A program made the position numbers and the translations under genes. From Clostridiales bacterium (lineage in GTDB: Bacteria > Bacillota > Clostridia > Christensenellales > DTU072), in the NCBI GenBank assembly GCA_012799455.1, contig JAAZLE010000013.1:1-40571 (forward strand): a stretch of DNA of 40,571 bases, given 5' to 3'. Shown one piece after another: positions 12,101 to 18,245 of the stretch. Each line of letters begins with the position of its first letter. Positions within the stretch are counted from its first letter, which is position 1. Under the pieces are notes generated by a model, which was given only the letters and a program-made list of their open reading frames with translations, was not told where the DNA came from and searched no databases.

Positions 12101-12502
12101 TATTATGCTGGAGATGGAACGGCGGGGATAATGGAAGATTACTTTGGAGTGGCTGCATATAATGATGCCGGGAGCAGTGCTTCATTAAATTCAGGAACGA
12201 GCGCAGTAAGTATACGCTACGAAGCAAATGGTAAGGGCTTAAGCGATCATACTAATTGTGTTGCAAAACTGGTTAATGGAGCTCATGCGACCAACTTCCC
12301 AGTAGCACAGATTAAATATAAAAATAATGGATCAACTAGCTTTAGTGTTTTCAATCCAATTAACTTCATTTTTGATCTTGGAAACGCTAATACATATAAT
12401 AACGACTACCTCAAAAATAACGTGCAGACTCATAACTTTACGTTTGTAAGATGGAGAGAATATTACGGTAAGTATAGAACAGTAAATGCTCAGCCGTTAT
12501 AA
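128..12502 (+). CDS. Giant InlB-B-repeat / GLUG surface protein (4124 aa)
   Basis: The GTG start follows AAGGA with 8 bases between. Residues about 11-35 form one hydrophobic helix after a Lys-rich start, without a lipobox or clear cleavage site, so it is probably a signal anchor. Residues about 45-125 look Ig-like. Then come repeated beta modules: early ones carry the InlB-B / Listeria-Bacteroides signature G-Y-x-F-x-G-W (for example GYEFDGW near residue 157), later ones match the divergent form ending in V-x-F/Y before an aromatic-x-V strand. I count about 29 module junctions by eye. From about residue 3428 (motif GDGSPEKPF) to about 3960 the chain becomes a GLUG-type solenoid with repeats such as AGGLVGYL. 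There is no LPXTG signal or C-terminal helix. A long stalk with a distal GLUG tip for adhesion or polymer binding is inference. The gene appears monocistronic. Confidence 0.85.
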   Translation: MAVKKSFSKNAKIGISVAAVAVFAVIVIVVASLLLPKIAPVVETEPSEIVAIVPENEGIISVDADMTKVFATVKYKDGSSKKVPLSELIVVGLDTSEEKLLNNVILDYGGFKQVVQYDVVPTFLNLNYRAATGGRISGDMSQMVRAGTDATRVQAIADAGYEFDGWSDGNPNASRLDRQVSSSRDVIARFKKLEYVVIFFYPDGTTAREQIVKFGEAPPKVPRAEEQNMRLYGYKFIGFDRDFSKISGHTDIYPLYEKYAADTILDFTLDAEGVPLGTSEELRPFYEKDQIASIRVKPNSDRLFIGWSIKDVDGNWVDMPIDRGQMLVKLAPDHNVLFNTNRTGTADEFAITFTPDEPVNNVHIQAHFAYIESEISFTSMGVKAKESLLIRHDQKIGNIFDVEDLSAMGMMGYEFKGWAIKDGPADGDGKPIIIQNTQTFTQPTELVAQWEKKRYEVIFLTGENENPEFTNQSKGYDPAKGGRVLRAYYQDSLVSAVEGAFPTEPVYLTNHTFKGWYIRGEDMLPTDVSVDKTYKIDREVTYVLPVFEVNKVQLKVSILEGAGSVVNLVPDLENPYAGDLEVPIRGLFYMDVNKTYRFRIKPAAGYKLSEVIVGDVGQPINPEAPQHDFEIINPSVGRQVTVRFNKIQHVITVTNGDAGLYGIITYNDETQPQGVATSDATTVSINATRGSNKNIEILATDGNYIVSVIAGGVSSAVPYLATYHTLNLSEIDEDISVVVSYKEFRYKVTLPEAVGLEGGTVSLLDPQPDYAKNTTPRINIEADATYYIKKIRVNGWEIDPYQPPSGYGITNREVLNVLYNEDDPQDDRVTKLQLSIINIDRDALVEVLFAKLYFNITVSSEGVGTADTSKKVLVGNNVDVEARTTEGNYISILKIDGDNKPLAGLIVSTVHTFTNVDSDHTVHFVFSTRRYSVSFDPSSGVYVRNSGVDYPITLGKTFTNIKSGSSNRYVITAGAGMQLDLVEHSSDGTTYQEKLAFNATTHTVQIDNIKADYTVRVVTKPLLKDVTIYVSNKGFSAVEYSGEDTGAVYDTTVGYGRNINLKISPDIGLKIDVSQIIIRNKDIRNTYTYVVPEDSAINPNAPVGQYILYADTEQVDKYNLDIGNIKTSIDIFITFIDDPATYDVFTETPTNGTLEVRDNNSNLISDTTEVLEGTNLTYIATADTGYVLLALLINGEKVATVDGKYYGTMGSTPQVVSAKFVKPRYYVEIDQTNTNGIITSELPLFDEGESFKIKAIARRGYVVTSMSLTNLQTSITHSVTVPSGQEVVEYTVPSAQAVANLLLKATYAPRKYSISFSRTEGGDISENQGSRDLDYGTQLEVVVQANEFYYVSSVLLNGVEYSAWDLEDRVVNSETEEIEYGIFKLTVTSSVDIQFVFAPNRYRVIATQDLNGETLFKRISEDGTTTPFLSANNLYLSTGDRLLIRMRSNEGYHISSIKVNGVVTTWQNDLTEEYMEIQEISSNVRIEVVYTINSYSMKVNAYNTSVNYRDFDVSPIDYGRVSVVGYIPNENNEYTGFAHGSNVRVVIQPRTARGYYIDRFSIRYSNGVEKIVGENELSRNGGSYIIYNLVTDIDELNVEFRRRLFTFPTPEHIVNQLSAPHPWSSDPPSVKFTNQYNKEASVVKVDGEYYEYGTNFEISLHPSVGYSHTGFYFNGEDRMDYIRLNKYIGIVTSNIEIRAEYTLNTYEIRTEQTIGGRVRIKDEVGTLLWAEGVPIIGEGDPEPATGEFIREEINTAKGRVWAYEDKLVATYGTIIRIEVTPNNSQNGVSNQGYRINSFIVNNIDAGMSGDAQAVSETTVRYSLNVNVVFTINVYEVNVLSYEGGSAVATPTEVLWGETSTIVATIARGYFISAVKINGVDFEPMKLALISTGSYALASITEDKEIQIVTERIRYNVTFDPESDYGTEFSLNNGEIVKTAVSWAAINEGVPRQTARFFRSDDGTIDTDGKIKAYDQETGAYIGLRFGDKLVFHLTIPEGFKIASISVSMDDNGINETQILSSQSQLDSDDGSGKRTYTISSVTGNVFISVKYELKQYNVIYVNPSNGEFTDLSITKVTHYEKVTWNLLAAYGYYLSRLEINGNIYSVENHMLSYEKTVANVYKYSTDDATSGEKYLITTELLNDRGDIRLVPFFQPLSFNVAIKINNNIPNPQTDPMTASIADNKITYDPQIKAVFVHSISEGYSITSITFKNSETYDALTYALTKNTDATLEDDEFNPKDSVLSIPASGALLNMMDIHISSLSIIRLNYGVEQDKHEISFAYHLVEAEYDAGAFAYVNRGRTFTNEGDIPKINSLPAFTTSREFTDNISSGPHAYGVYGTFTTTVAPVALNKYEFAGFQEKVGDNWVYLNVPTNEIEIMSNGRAMRVRVTKDRNIRAVFFRLYRVQVEVKPEFKYTQGSFASNEPNLMSYRLYSTVAASANHFADIEKGVVLPNIASPMNAPLIDESLEALDGKYEFYVRSGAVLMLRSIDRITTANASRGFFYYDITFDSSGVYSQGTNNIDYERGVAISSDKLVYSYAMNNIYTSFTMETEGALESNAGGTVSYLVNGTVATLANNSLVSEPNSTIEFTITPKPNYRFEAVSSLEYLSRASDDGFRRNTGVFKTLSSSVDGRLQITYFNESNNIISNPATYPGRVAYVKVLLRHVSENSIFKIKFWREIQFTRKVSIMTDEGLTTAMVNLKPTFLDSTSEDGTYDFGDNVTLKLNVPSYTGWAIRWQFVGYFVNGINLFKNLNQAYPTAIDTTIRLDNTANIVNKYVGGKLVHAVDVVARFIPVYNVVVHNTYVYDSAEEGNIYLDPKQISVSTIEYGAQTMRYFKEETPIYAKQADGDNSATHSFQIMGKINKIEGSKDIASSPYNTWTNNTITLNWTGAGIAGPTYKFLGWQYYMYDINANMYQWANIPYVENVGGSVGVMDYRRTSYTFPISALARSSYFSVFNSGGDVETPGAKTTVYKYDSGSMSWVGTPNVLAIQIRPRFQKVVPIEIIKEAATQRPDVFGTSGTEGIRPVILENALPKANFEYYKTITLDPAERPGYQFAGWYYRVTSSSYIKLEDTNPIASKLIPGTEQWMTYRLEPSNNRLTLRLDWKDQNYVVYARYVRIFKITLEVVSVSGTSSHITNALPDIKFYGVVNPSEGGVYPDPDFETGTYVQQRKITDIIADVGTRLMFKLETKYDSAYPNDWTKFNPRFDRLIGVDSQDLTTGAQDLWNQGDSGISTNVIFTETNDDPTEAQNIVNTIENAIYRVNANGDKYIKIMFRTEAELVIHNVYHGASIRMPDALAIAKGWKNAGDQSNIYVKDNGLRDVDSTQGIIKINKIPVQPGVNYDGVKQGDFGIRISELLSAGAIMDSQIYQRAINLDGNSITSKLAQFVFYGSKDVVTGYDGSGTPVSSTLTSPLAYPFAEADTPNAGDGSPEKPFLIETIIHLLNVNTLYEGNLQGGQPTLRYVTPGNPSQVYGLNFKLTENIDLSSDNGGMSLNRPLCSIGQGFDGIFNGNGKALFDIKPTQSITHAGIFAKITTFGEVKNLLIGNFNVSTGGEYAGALAGEVNNGAVITNVKTTDDAAFNPSTGRTISSDKYAGGLVGYLNTGAKIIDCEMKTITVVSLFDEYISDVNTYIPGGAGGLVGSIGQNKNQQGARASVENSKTENIMLNCKYASGGLVGSLVSGEDTEETEVNASIKGSTATNISYDESESAAYIGGVVGYVGHRRAVYNSSLKTKNSTDMTIRSRWSQLAYTKPEEPQVFNFGGGGIAGINFGLIRDVTVTTTTSNIIFLSGSVSGGIVGINAGKIVKATLSAPIRIDRKKLGPTMGSGTFGGIAGYTLVNSIIEAGIVNYNPGGEAFVEGSAAITVYTEVAEYTWAENFTIEHAPVVNPVSTEILGDDPGDDSSNLYVGGIVGFNKGFITWYEPEQLRSAFIGKIIASRRSAGGVKNASYVGSIMGWNAYINPNPPPASSTITNITANATIEYYRYYYAGDGTAGIMEDYFGVAAYNDAGSSASLNSGTSAVSIRYEANGKGLSDHTNCVAKLVNGAHATNFPVAQIKYKNNGSTSFSVFNPINFIFDLGNANTYNNDYLKNNVQTHNFTFVRWREYYGKYRTVNAQPL

Positions 12503-12552
12503 TTACTATTGTTTTAAAAATTAAGCATCTTATAAAATGGCAAAAACTAATT

Positions 12553-12585
12553 AAGCTCTTGAGAGTATCTTGGGAGCTTTTTTTT
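12553..12585 (+). terminator. Terminator of the giant surface-protein gene
   Basis: A 12-base stem (AAGCTCTTGAGA with TCTTGGGAGCTT, three wobble pairs) closes a GTA loop and runs into eight T. It lies 50 bases after the stop codon. Confidence 0.85.
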
Positions 12586-12709
12586 GTATTATTTCACGTT
12601 ATATCGAAATTGTTTTTGAAATAAACCTGCACGTAAAAATGAAAGCATATAAAACTTAAAGTTTAAAATTACTAAACTGATAAAAGTTTAAAAATATTAA
12701 ATATTTTGT

Positions 12710-12738
12710 TTGACAGTACTAATCATATATAATAGAAT
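12710..12738 (+). promoter_or_regulatory. Promoter of the XRE-cupin/pot operon
   Basis: A consensus TTGACA at 12710-12715 is followed 17 bases later by TAGAAT at 12733-12738. A TATAAT at 12728 is only 12 bases away and therefore less likely to be the -10 element. Confidence 0.75.
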
Positions 12739-12744
12739 GAGTTT

Positions 12745-12762
12745 GTTATTGTTAAAAATAAC
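12745..12762 (+). promoter_or_regulatory. Candidate operator dyad upstream of the XRE-cupin gene
   Basis: A perfect inverted repeat, GTTATT-N6-AATAAC, lies at the predicted transcription start, between the promoter and the ribosome site AAGGAG at 12768-12773. This suits autorepression by the XRE-cupin regulator encoded next to it. That link is inference. Confidence 0.45.
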
Positions 12763-12779
12763 GATACAAGGAGTGAAGA

Positions 12780-13313
12780 ATGAATATAGGTGCAAAGTTA
12801 AAAGAGTTGAGATTACAACTAGGTTTAACACAAGAGGAGCTGGCGGCAAGGTGTGAGTTAACAAAAGGGTATATTTCACAACTGGAAAATGATCTAGCAA
12901 GTCCTTCAATGGCAACACTCATGGATATACTAAATGTACTTGGTACTAATTTACAAGAGTTTTTTGCAGAGAAGAAAGAAAGTAAAATAGTATTTACAAA
13001 AGATGATTTTTTTGTTTCTACTAATGGCGGGGGCGAAAGCACTTGGCTCGTACCTAATTCTCAAAGGCAGGAAATGGAACCTATACTACTTGAGTTACCA
13101 GCTGGGGAGTCATCAAACGAAAGGCCACCGTTTGAAGGCGAAGAGTTTGGATATGTCCTAAGTGGTAAGGTGGTAATAGTTATAGGAGATAAAGAGTACG
13201 AGGCGAAAAAAGGTAATTCTTTCTATATTAATGGTGCAAGTGCGCACGTGGTTAAAAATAAAAGCGAAAGACCAGCAACAATACTTTGGATAACAACACC
13301 AAGTAACTTCTAA
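12780..13313 (+). CDS. XRE-family HTH regulator with cupin domain (polyamine operon regulator)
   Basis: 177 aa. Residues about 7-61 form a Cro/C1-type helix-turn-helix (LKELRLQLGLTQEELA, then GYISQLEND). Residues about 110-172 form a cupin sensor barrel, with PFEGEEFGYVLSGKV and a later HVVKN strand. This is the PuuR/YdcN-type architecture often found beside polyamine transporters, where it is thought to repress transport in response to polyamine or a related ligand. The start has AAGGAG six bases upstream. It is first in the operon, 70 bases before potA. The ligand is not readable from the sequence. Confidence 0.88.
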   Translation: MNIGAKLKELRLQLGLTQEELAARCELTKGYISQLENDLASPSMATLMDILNVLGTNLQEFFAEKKESKIVFTKDDFFVSTNGGGESTWLVPNSQRQEMEPILLELPAGESSNERPPFEGEEFGYVLSGKVVIVIGDKEYEAKKGNSFYINGASAHVVKNKSERPATILWITTPSNF

Positions 13314-13325
13314 ACTAAATTAAAC

Positions 13326-13340
13326 GCACTATAGTAGTGC
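13326..13340 (+). promoter_or_regulatory. Intercistronic hairpin before potA
   Basis: GCACTA and TAGTGC form a perfect 6-base dyad around TAG between the regulator gene and potA. No T-run follows, so it is not an intrinsic terminator. It could be an mRNA processing or stability element. Confidence 0.3.
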
Positions 13341-13383
13341 AACTACAAATATATTAGAAAATAATAAGTGGAGACTTAAAGGT

Positions 13384-14868
13384 ATGGCTAAAATCGAGAT
13401 TAAAAGCGATAAAAAAGAAAAGGTAATAGAGCTTAAAAACGTAAGTAAATATTACGATGATAAACCGGCAGTTGATAATGCTAGTTTTAGCATAAATAAA
13501 GGTGAGTTTGTAACGTTTTTAGGACCGTCTGGCTGTGGTAAAACAACAACATTAAGAATGATTGCAGGCTTTGAGAAACCTACAAGTGGCAAGATATTTA
13601 TGGATGGCAAAGATATCACTGATATGCCTCCTCATTTAAGAAAAGTAAATACAGTCTTTCAAAGATATGCGTTGTTTCCGCATTTAAATGTATTTAATAA
13701 TGTAGCGTTTGGTTTAAAGCTTAAAAAAATACCATCTGGTCAATATATTGTAGACAAAAATGGAACCAAATACGAGAAGTTAAGAAAATATACTAAAGAT
13801 GAGATTAAGGAAAAGGTCAGTAAAGCATTAAAAATGGTCGACTTTGAGGATTATGAGCATAGAGATGTAAATAGCTTATCTGGAGGGCAACAACAGCGTG
13901 TAGCCATCGCAAGGGCTCTTGTAAATGATCCAGAAGTTTTGTTACTAGATGAACCTTTAGGTGCATTAGACTTAAAAATGCGTAAAGATATGCAGATAGA
14001 ACTTATGGAAATGCATAAAAAACTGGGTATAACATTTGTTTATGTAACGCACGATCAAGAAGAAGCGTTAACTATGAGCGATACAATTATAGTTATGCGC
14101 CACGGTCTAATTCAACAAATAGCATCGCCAAAAGTAATCTATGATGAGCCTGCTAACGTGTTTGTTGCTGACTTTATAGGGGAAAGTAACATCTTTTCTG
14201 GTATTATGCATGAAGACTTCAAAGTAGAATTTTTAGATCATGTGTTTGAATGTGTCGATAAAGGCTTTAAGAAGAATGAGTTAATTGACGTTGTGGTAAG
14301 GCCAGAAGATATATACATCATTCCAGCTGATAACGCCGCAGCAATGAAGCATGGTGCAGTTAATACCTGTGTGTTTAAAGGAGATCATTATCAGATAACT
14401 GTGCAGGTCGATGAGTTTGAGGTTGTTATACACGAAACAAACGGAGTAGAAGAAGGTGCTGAAATAGGGATATTTATTAAGCCTTTTGACATTCATATTA
14501 TGCCTAAAGCAAGAATTGTGAATGAAATTGAAACTGAAATGATTGATGAGCAAACTGTAAATATTTGTGATGGAAGTTTTGAATGTATGCCTACTGAACT
14601 AGAAGCAGGAACACCAGTAACAGTAAAAATTCCATTTGACAAAGTTGTTGTTCATGATGATGAAGAAGACGGAGTAATAGGTGCTGAGGTAATTAACTCC
14701 ATATATAAAGGCAGTTACTATCAGTGTTTTATCCGCGCAGATAATTATTATATGTTCTTTGTAGACACCCAAGATGATTGGCTAAAAGGTGATAGAGTAG
14801 GCCTTTCAGTTAAGCCAGAAGATATACAGATAGAAGCAAGACAAATTGAAGAGTCAGAAGATAGGTAG
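13384..14868 (+). CDS. potA: Spermidine/putrescine ABC transporter ATPase PotA, C-terminally extended
   Basis: 494 aa. This subunit hydrolyses ATP to drive polyamine import through PotB/PotC. Walker A GPSGCGKT is at 47-54, the Q-loop in [10 protein letters not shown] (Q93), the signature LSGGQQQ at 165-171, Walker B VLLLDE at 185-190 and the switch His in VTHDQEEA at 223. A basic insert, roughly 118-142, lies in the helical part. After a first TOBE-like domain (about 300-367, with VVRPEDIYI and [10 protein letters not shown]) a second one follows (about 418-490, with [10 protein letters not shown]). PotA is usually about 350-380 aa, so the extra length is this duplication. The start has GTGGAG nine bases upstream, and potB begins 8 bases downstream. 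Confidence 0.92.
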   Translation: MAKIEIKSDKKEKVIELKNVSKYYDDKPAVDNASFSINKGEFVTFLGPSGCGKTTTLRMIAGFEKPTSGKIFMDGKDITDMPPHLRKVNTVFQRYALFPHLNVFNNVAFGLKLKKIPSGQYIVDKNGTKYEKLRKYTKDEIKEKVSKALKMVDFEDYEHRDVNSLSGGQQQRVAIARALVNDPEVLLLDEPLGALDLKMRKDMQIELMEMHKKLGITFVYVTHDQEEALTMSDTIIVMRHGLIQQIASPKVIYDEPANVFVADFIGESNIFSGIMHEDFKVEFLDHVFECVDKGFKKNELIDVVVRPEDIYIIPADNAAAMKHGAVNTCVFKGDHYQITVQVDEFEVVIHETNGVEEGAEIGIFIKPFDIHIMPKARIVNEIETEMIDEQTVNICDGSFECMPTELEAGTPVTVKIPFDKVVVHDDEEDGVIGAEVINSIYKGSYYQCFIRADNYYMFFVDTQDDWLKGDRVGLSVKPEDIQIEARQIEESEDR

Positions 14869-14876
14869 TTAAAGAT

Positions 14877-15683
14877 ATGAAAACCAATCCATTAAAAAAA
14901 GTATCCCAAAAGATTAAAAACTTCCGTTTAACGCGTGGGGTTTTTGCCTGGCCGTATGTTTTATTCTTAACGGTATTTGTAGTACTACCTCTAGTAATTA
15001 TTTTAGTAAATGCATTTCTCGCAGATGGGAAATTATCATTTGCAAACTTTATTGCGCTAGCTAAAGATGGGGCAAGTATTAAGGTGCTTATTAATTCAAT
15101 ATTTATAGGGGCAGTTACGACAATACTATGTTTAGCAATAGGCTATCCTGTTGCGTATACACTTGCAAATATGAAGACGGGCTCTATTATTGTAATACTA
15201 TTTTTATTGCCAATGTGGGTTAACTTTTTAGTTAGAACGCTTGCAGCCAGAGCTGTTTTTGAAGCTCTATCCATTCCTCTTGGCGAAGGAACGGTTTTAT
15301 TTGGTATGGTGTATAACTATATTCCATTTATGATATTGCCACTACATACGACATTAACTAATATAGATAAGTCGTTTGGTGAAGCAGCAGCTGATTTAGG
15401 CGCTGATAGAGTAACAGTGTTTTTAAAAGTTACCCTCCCACTTTCCGTTCCTGGAATAATTAGCGGAATAATTATGGTGTTTATACCAACGATATCTACA
15501 TTTGCAATATCACAACTTCTAGGCGGAGTACATTTGTTTGGTGACTCAATACATGAAAAATTCATACATGGTCTATATGGAGTAGGTAGTGTTATGTCTT
15601 TAATCATGCTGGCATTTGTGCTTTTGTCAAATATGTTACTAAAGAAATTTAATAAGGGGGAAGCGAAGGCAAGTATATGGTAA
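14877..15683 (+). CDS. potB: Spermidine/putrescine ABC transporter permease PotB
   Basis: 268 aa, the normal length for a PotB-type permease. There are about six membrane helices: the first is near residues 24-48 (YVLFLTVFVVLPLVIILVNAF), and the conserved cytoplasmic EAA loop reads GEAAADLGADRVTVFLKVTLP, which couples to PotA. The gene starts 8 bases after potA, with only a weak upstream AGG, so coupling to potA translation is likely. Its last 7 bases overlap potC. The call rests on the EAA loop, the gene order and the partner genes. Confidence 0.9.
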   Translation: MKTNPLKKVSQKIKNFRLTRGVFAWPYVLFLTVFVVLPLVIILVNAFLADGKLSFANFIALAKDGASIKVLINSIFIGAVTTILCLAIGYPVAYTLANMKTGSIIVILFLLPMWVNFLVRTLAARAVFEALSIPLGEGTVLFGMVYNYIPFMILPLHTTLTNIDKSFGEAAADLGADRVTVFLKVTLPLSVPGIISGIIMVFIPTISTFAISQLLGGVHLFGDSIHEKFIHGLYGVGSVMSLIMLAFVLLSNMLLKKFNKGEAKASIW

Positions 15684-16498
15684 AATTTAAAAGCATTCTT
15701 CCAAAAATATTTTTAATATTGGTACTAATTGTACTCTATACACCAATTATATTTGTAATAGTGTACTCATTTTCTGGTACCACTAACTTCACATTCCCAA
15801 GAGGGTTTACGCTAGAAGGGTATTCGGCTATTTTTACATCTGGTTCGAGAGGGAAGTTGTTTGATTCTTTAAAAAACACTATTATACTTGCTTTAGTATC
15901 CTCTGTAATTTCTACAATAATCGGGTCTATTTCCGCTGTTGGAATATATTACATGAAACCAAAAGTCAGATTAATGGTAGAAAATGTAAACCAGCTTCCA
16001 ATTATAAATTCAGAAATAGTAATGGCGGTATCTTTGATGTTATTTTTCGTAACATTTAAATTTCCTCCAGGATGGACAAGGTTAATTATTGCTCACGTTA
16101 CATTTTGTACCCCTTATGTGATACTTTCTGTTATGCCGAGATTGATGCAGATGGATCCAAACGTATATGAAGCGGCTTTGGATTTAGGAGCAAATCCCAT
16201 AAAAGCATTGTTTAAAGTTATTATTCCTATGGTAATGCCAGGAATAATATCGGGTGCGGCGATGGCGTTTACTATATCACTAGATGATTTTATAATCACA
16301 CAGATTAATAAGGGTGCTACAACGGGTATTGATACATTATCTACTTACCTATATTCATCAACAAAAAGTGCAAGTGGTTTTGCTGCTTACTGGTATCCAG
16401 TCTTTTCCATAATTATATTAATTGTCGTAACTATTGTTTTAGTAGGGAATTATGTTAAATTCAGGAGAGAAAAGACAAAGAAAAGCGGGGGAAAATAA
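15677..16498 (+). CDS. potC: Spermidine/putrescine ABC transporter permease PotC
   Basis: 273 aa with about six membrane helices, the first near residues 8-30. The EAA loop is YEAALDLGANPIKALFKVIIP and is followed by TISLDDFIITQ, a stretch typical of PotC. The start codon lies inside the last codons of potB (7-base overlap), with AAGG seven bases upstream, so the two permease subunits are translationally coupled. PotB and PotC would form the channel. A 107-base gap then separates it from potD. Confidence 0.9.
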   Translation: MVKFKSILPKIFLILVLIVLYTPIIFVIVYSFSGTTNFTFPRGFTLEGYSAIFTSGSRGKLFDSLKNTIILALVSSVISTIIGSISAVGIYYMKPKVRLMVENVNQLPIINSEIVMAVSLMLFFVTFKFPPGWTRLIIAHVTFCTPYVILSVMPRLMQMDPNVYEAALDLGANPIKALFKVIIPMVMPGIISGAAMAFTISLDDFIITQINKGATTGIDTLSTYLYSSTKSASGFAAYWYPVFSIIILIVVTIVLVGNYVKFRREKTKKSGGK

Positions 16499-16561
16499 AA
16501 TAGTAGATTGTTGAATAGTAGTTAGGTGCTACGAGTTATTTAGAAAACTATATGGAATCAG

Positions 16562-16578
16562 GTTAGTTTAGCACTAAC
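16562..16578 (+). promoter_or_regulatory. Inverted repeat before potD
   Basis: GTTAGT-TTAGC-ACTAAC is a perfect 6-base dyad in the potC-potD gap, 13 bases before the ribosome site GAAGGAG (16591-16597). It partly resembles the GTTATT-N6-AATAAC dyad at 12745, but the core differs. It could be an operator or an mRNA stem that raises potD expression. Confidence 0.3.
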
Positions 16579-16605
16579 AAAATAAAAATAGAAGGAGAGT
16601 ATTAA

Positions 16606-18009
16606 ATGAAAAAGAGTTTAATTTTAATTTTAGTATTTGCTTTCGTACTTAGCGGTGCTGTTATGATTGCTGGTGGTCAAGACATAGCACAAGCAGAAGC
16701 TGCAGATGATGGTAAACTTTATGTAATGAATTGGGGTGACTACATTGCTCCAGACACGGTTGCAAATTTTGAAGCATGGTATAAAGCTAAAACTGGAGAA
16801 GACATAAAGGTAATATATACTACACAAGATACAAATGAAATGATGTTTACTCAAGTTGAAAAAAGCGGTGAAACAATTGACTTGGTTTGTCCTAGTGAAT
16901 ATACAATTGAAAAAATGTTGAAAGCCGGCATGCTTAAAAAGATAGATAAGGCAAAAATTTCAACCATAGATAACGTTGATCCTGCATTTTACACTAAAGT
17001 AGAAAGCGGTTTTGGCACTCTCACAATAAACGGTCAAGAAGTAAACATGAAAGATTATTTTGTGCCATACATGTGGGGAACACTAGGTGTTTTATATAAT
17101 TCCGATGTTATCACGCAAGAAGAAGCTGAAGGTGCAGGATACGGTCTTCTTTGGAATACAATTGAAAAGAAAGAACTTAAAAGGAAGATATTGTTAAAAG
17201 ATAGCGTAAGAGATACTTATGCAGCAGGACTTTTATATTTAAAAGAACAGGGCAAACTTCCCGAAAAATATAATAGTTACAGTGTAGAAAAATTAATAAA
17301 TACTGTAGATGCAGAGCTTCTAGATGCAGTAGAAGAAGCGCTTATAGAACAAAAGAAAGACTTGAAAGAGTATGAAGTTGACCAAGGAAAGGGCGATATG
17401 GTCAAAGGTGCAGCATATGTTAATTTAGCATGGAGCGGCGACGCATTATATGCGATGGAAGAAGCATTAGAAAATGATGTAAATCTTGACTTTTTCGTAC
17501 CTGCAGTTGGTGGAAATATCTGGTTTGATGGGTGGGTAATCCCGACAACTTGTCAAAATGAAAAGGCAGCACTTGCATTTATAGAGTACAATTGCCTTCC
17601 AGAAGTTGCTATAGCTAATGCGATAGAAATAGGTTATACATGTGGTATAAATCCAGAAGTTTTAAAAGCAAATGAAAATGTTAAAGCTGCCCTATACGAA
17701 GCAGAATATGACGTTGATGAATATTTTTCTGATATAGTCAGATATCCTGACATGACAGATGTAACTTTAGGAATGATGCATGATTTTGGTGATGATCAAG
17801 TAGCGGTAATGGCTATGTGGGAAAGAGTTAAAGCAACTAAAACCAGTGCTACATTATGGATAGTGCTTGGATCAGTGGCTGGCGTAGTAGTTATCGGTGT
17901 TGCGTTATTCTTTATCATCAAGAATAAAAAAGGTTCAAAAGGCAGAGTCGTGGTAGAAGGCCCAGCTGAAGACAAAAAAGAGGACGATACCTTTGATGTA
18001 GAGGTTTAA
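16606..18009 (+). CDS. potD: Spermidine/putrescine-binding protein PotD with C-terminal membrane anchor
   Basis: 467 aa. This is the extracytoplasmic receptor that captures polyamine and hands it to PotB/PotC. Residues 1-32 form an export signal ending in AEA. The mature part opens with KLYVMNWGDYI, a PotD/PotF hallmark, and continues with VCPSEYTIEKML, PYMWGTLGVLYN and FVPAVGGNIWFDGWVIP, where the Trp and Asp residues fit a polyamine pocket. Gram-positive PotD proteins are normally lipoproteins, but no lipobox Cys is present. Instead residues about 419-441 (WIVLGSVAGVVVIGVALFFI) form a helix followed by a Lys-rich and then acidic tail, so the protein is probably tethered by its C-terminus. 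E. coli PotD is about 348 aa. Confidence 0.9.
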   Translation: MKKSLILILVFAFVLSGAVMIAGGQDIAQAEAADDGKLYVMNWGDYIAPDTVANFEAWYKAKTGEDIKVIYTTQDTNEMMFTQVEKSGETIDLVCPSEYTIEKMLKAGMLKKIDKAKISTIDNVDPAFYTKVESGFGTLTINGQEVNMKDYFVPYMWGTLGVLYNSDVITQEEAEGAGYGLLWNTIEKKELKRKILLKDSVRDTYAAGLLYLKEQGKLPEKYNSYSVEKLINTVDAELLDAVEEALIEQKKDLKEYEVDQGKGDMVKGAAYVNLAWSGDALYAMEEALENDVNLDFFVPAVGGNIWFDGWVIPTTCQNEKAALAFIEYNCLPEVAIANAIEIGYTCGINPEVLKANENVKAALYEAEYDVDEYFSDIVRYPDMTDVTLGMMHDFGDDQVAVMAMWERVKATKTSATLWIVLGSVAGVVVIGVALFFIIKNKKGSKGRVVVEGPAEDKKEDDTFDVEV

Positions 18010-18042
18010 TCTACATAAGGTTGTTTGATAACTAGTTATCCG

Positions 18043-18077
18043 AAAAAGAGTTGCAATAAATATTTGCAGCTCTTTTT
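18043..18077 (+). terminator. Terminator of the pot operon
   Basis: A 14-base stem (AAAAAGAGTTGCAA with TTGCAGCTCTTTTT, one wobble) ends in a T-run 34 bases after the potD stop. Confidence 0.85.
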
Positions 18078-18182
18078 AGTGTCGTGGTACAAATTTTATT
18101 GTTGGAAATACATTAAGTATTATATGTTTTGGACTATAAAAGTTTACTAATATGTTACCAAATATACAAAGTCACTAGTATC

Positions 18183-18211
18183 TTGCACTATAAATCTAAG
18201 TAATATATAAT
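18183..18211 (+). promoter_or_regulatory. Promoter of the alpha-mannosidase gene
   Basis: TTGCAC at 18183-18188 and TATAAT at 18206-18211 are spaced by 17 bases. The ribosome site GGAGGAG is at 18237-18243. Confidence 0.7.
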
Positions 18212-18245
18212 AAATAATAGTTATGCTGTATTAGATGGAGGAGTT

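Noticed and set aside
12380-12502. LPXTG-type sorting signal on the giant protein
   Set aside because: The last 40 residues contain neither the motif nor a hydrophobic helix with a basic tail.
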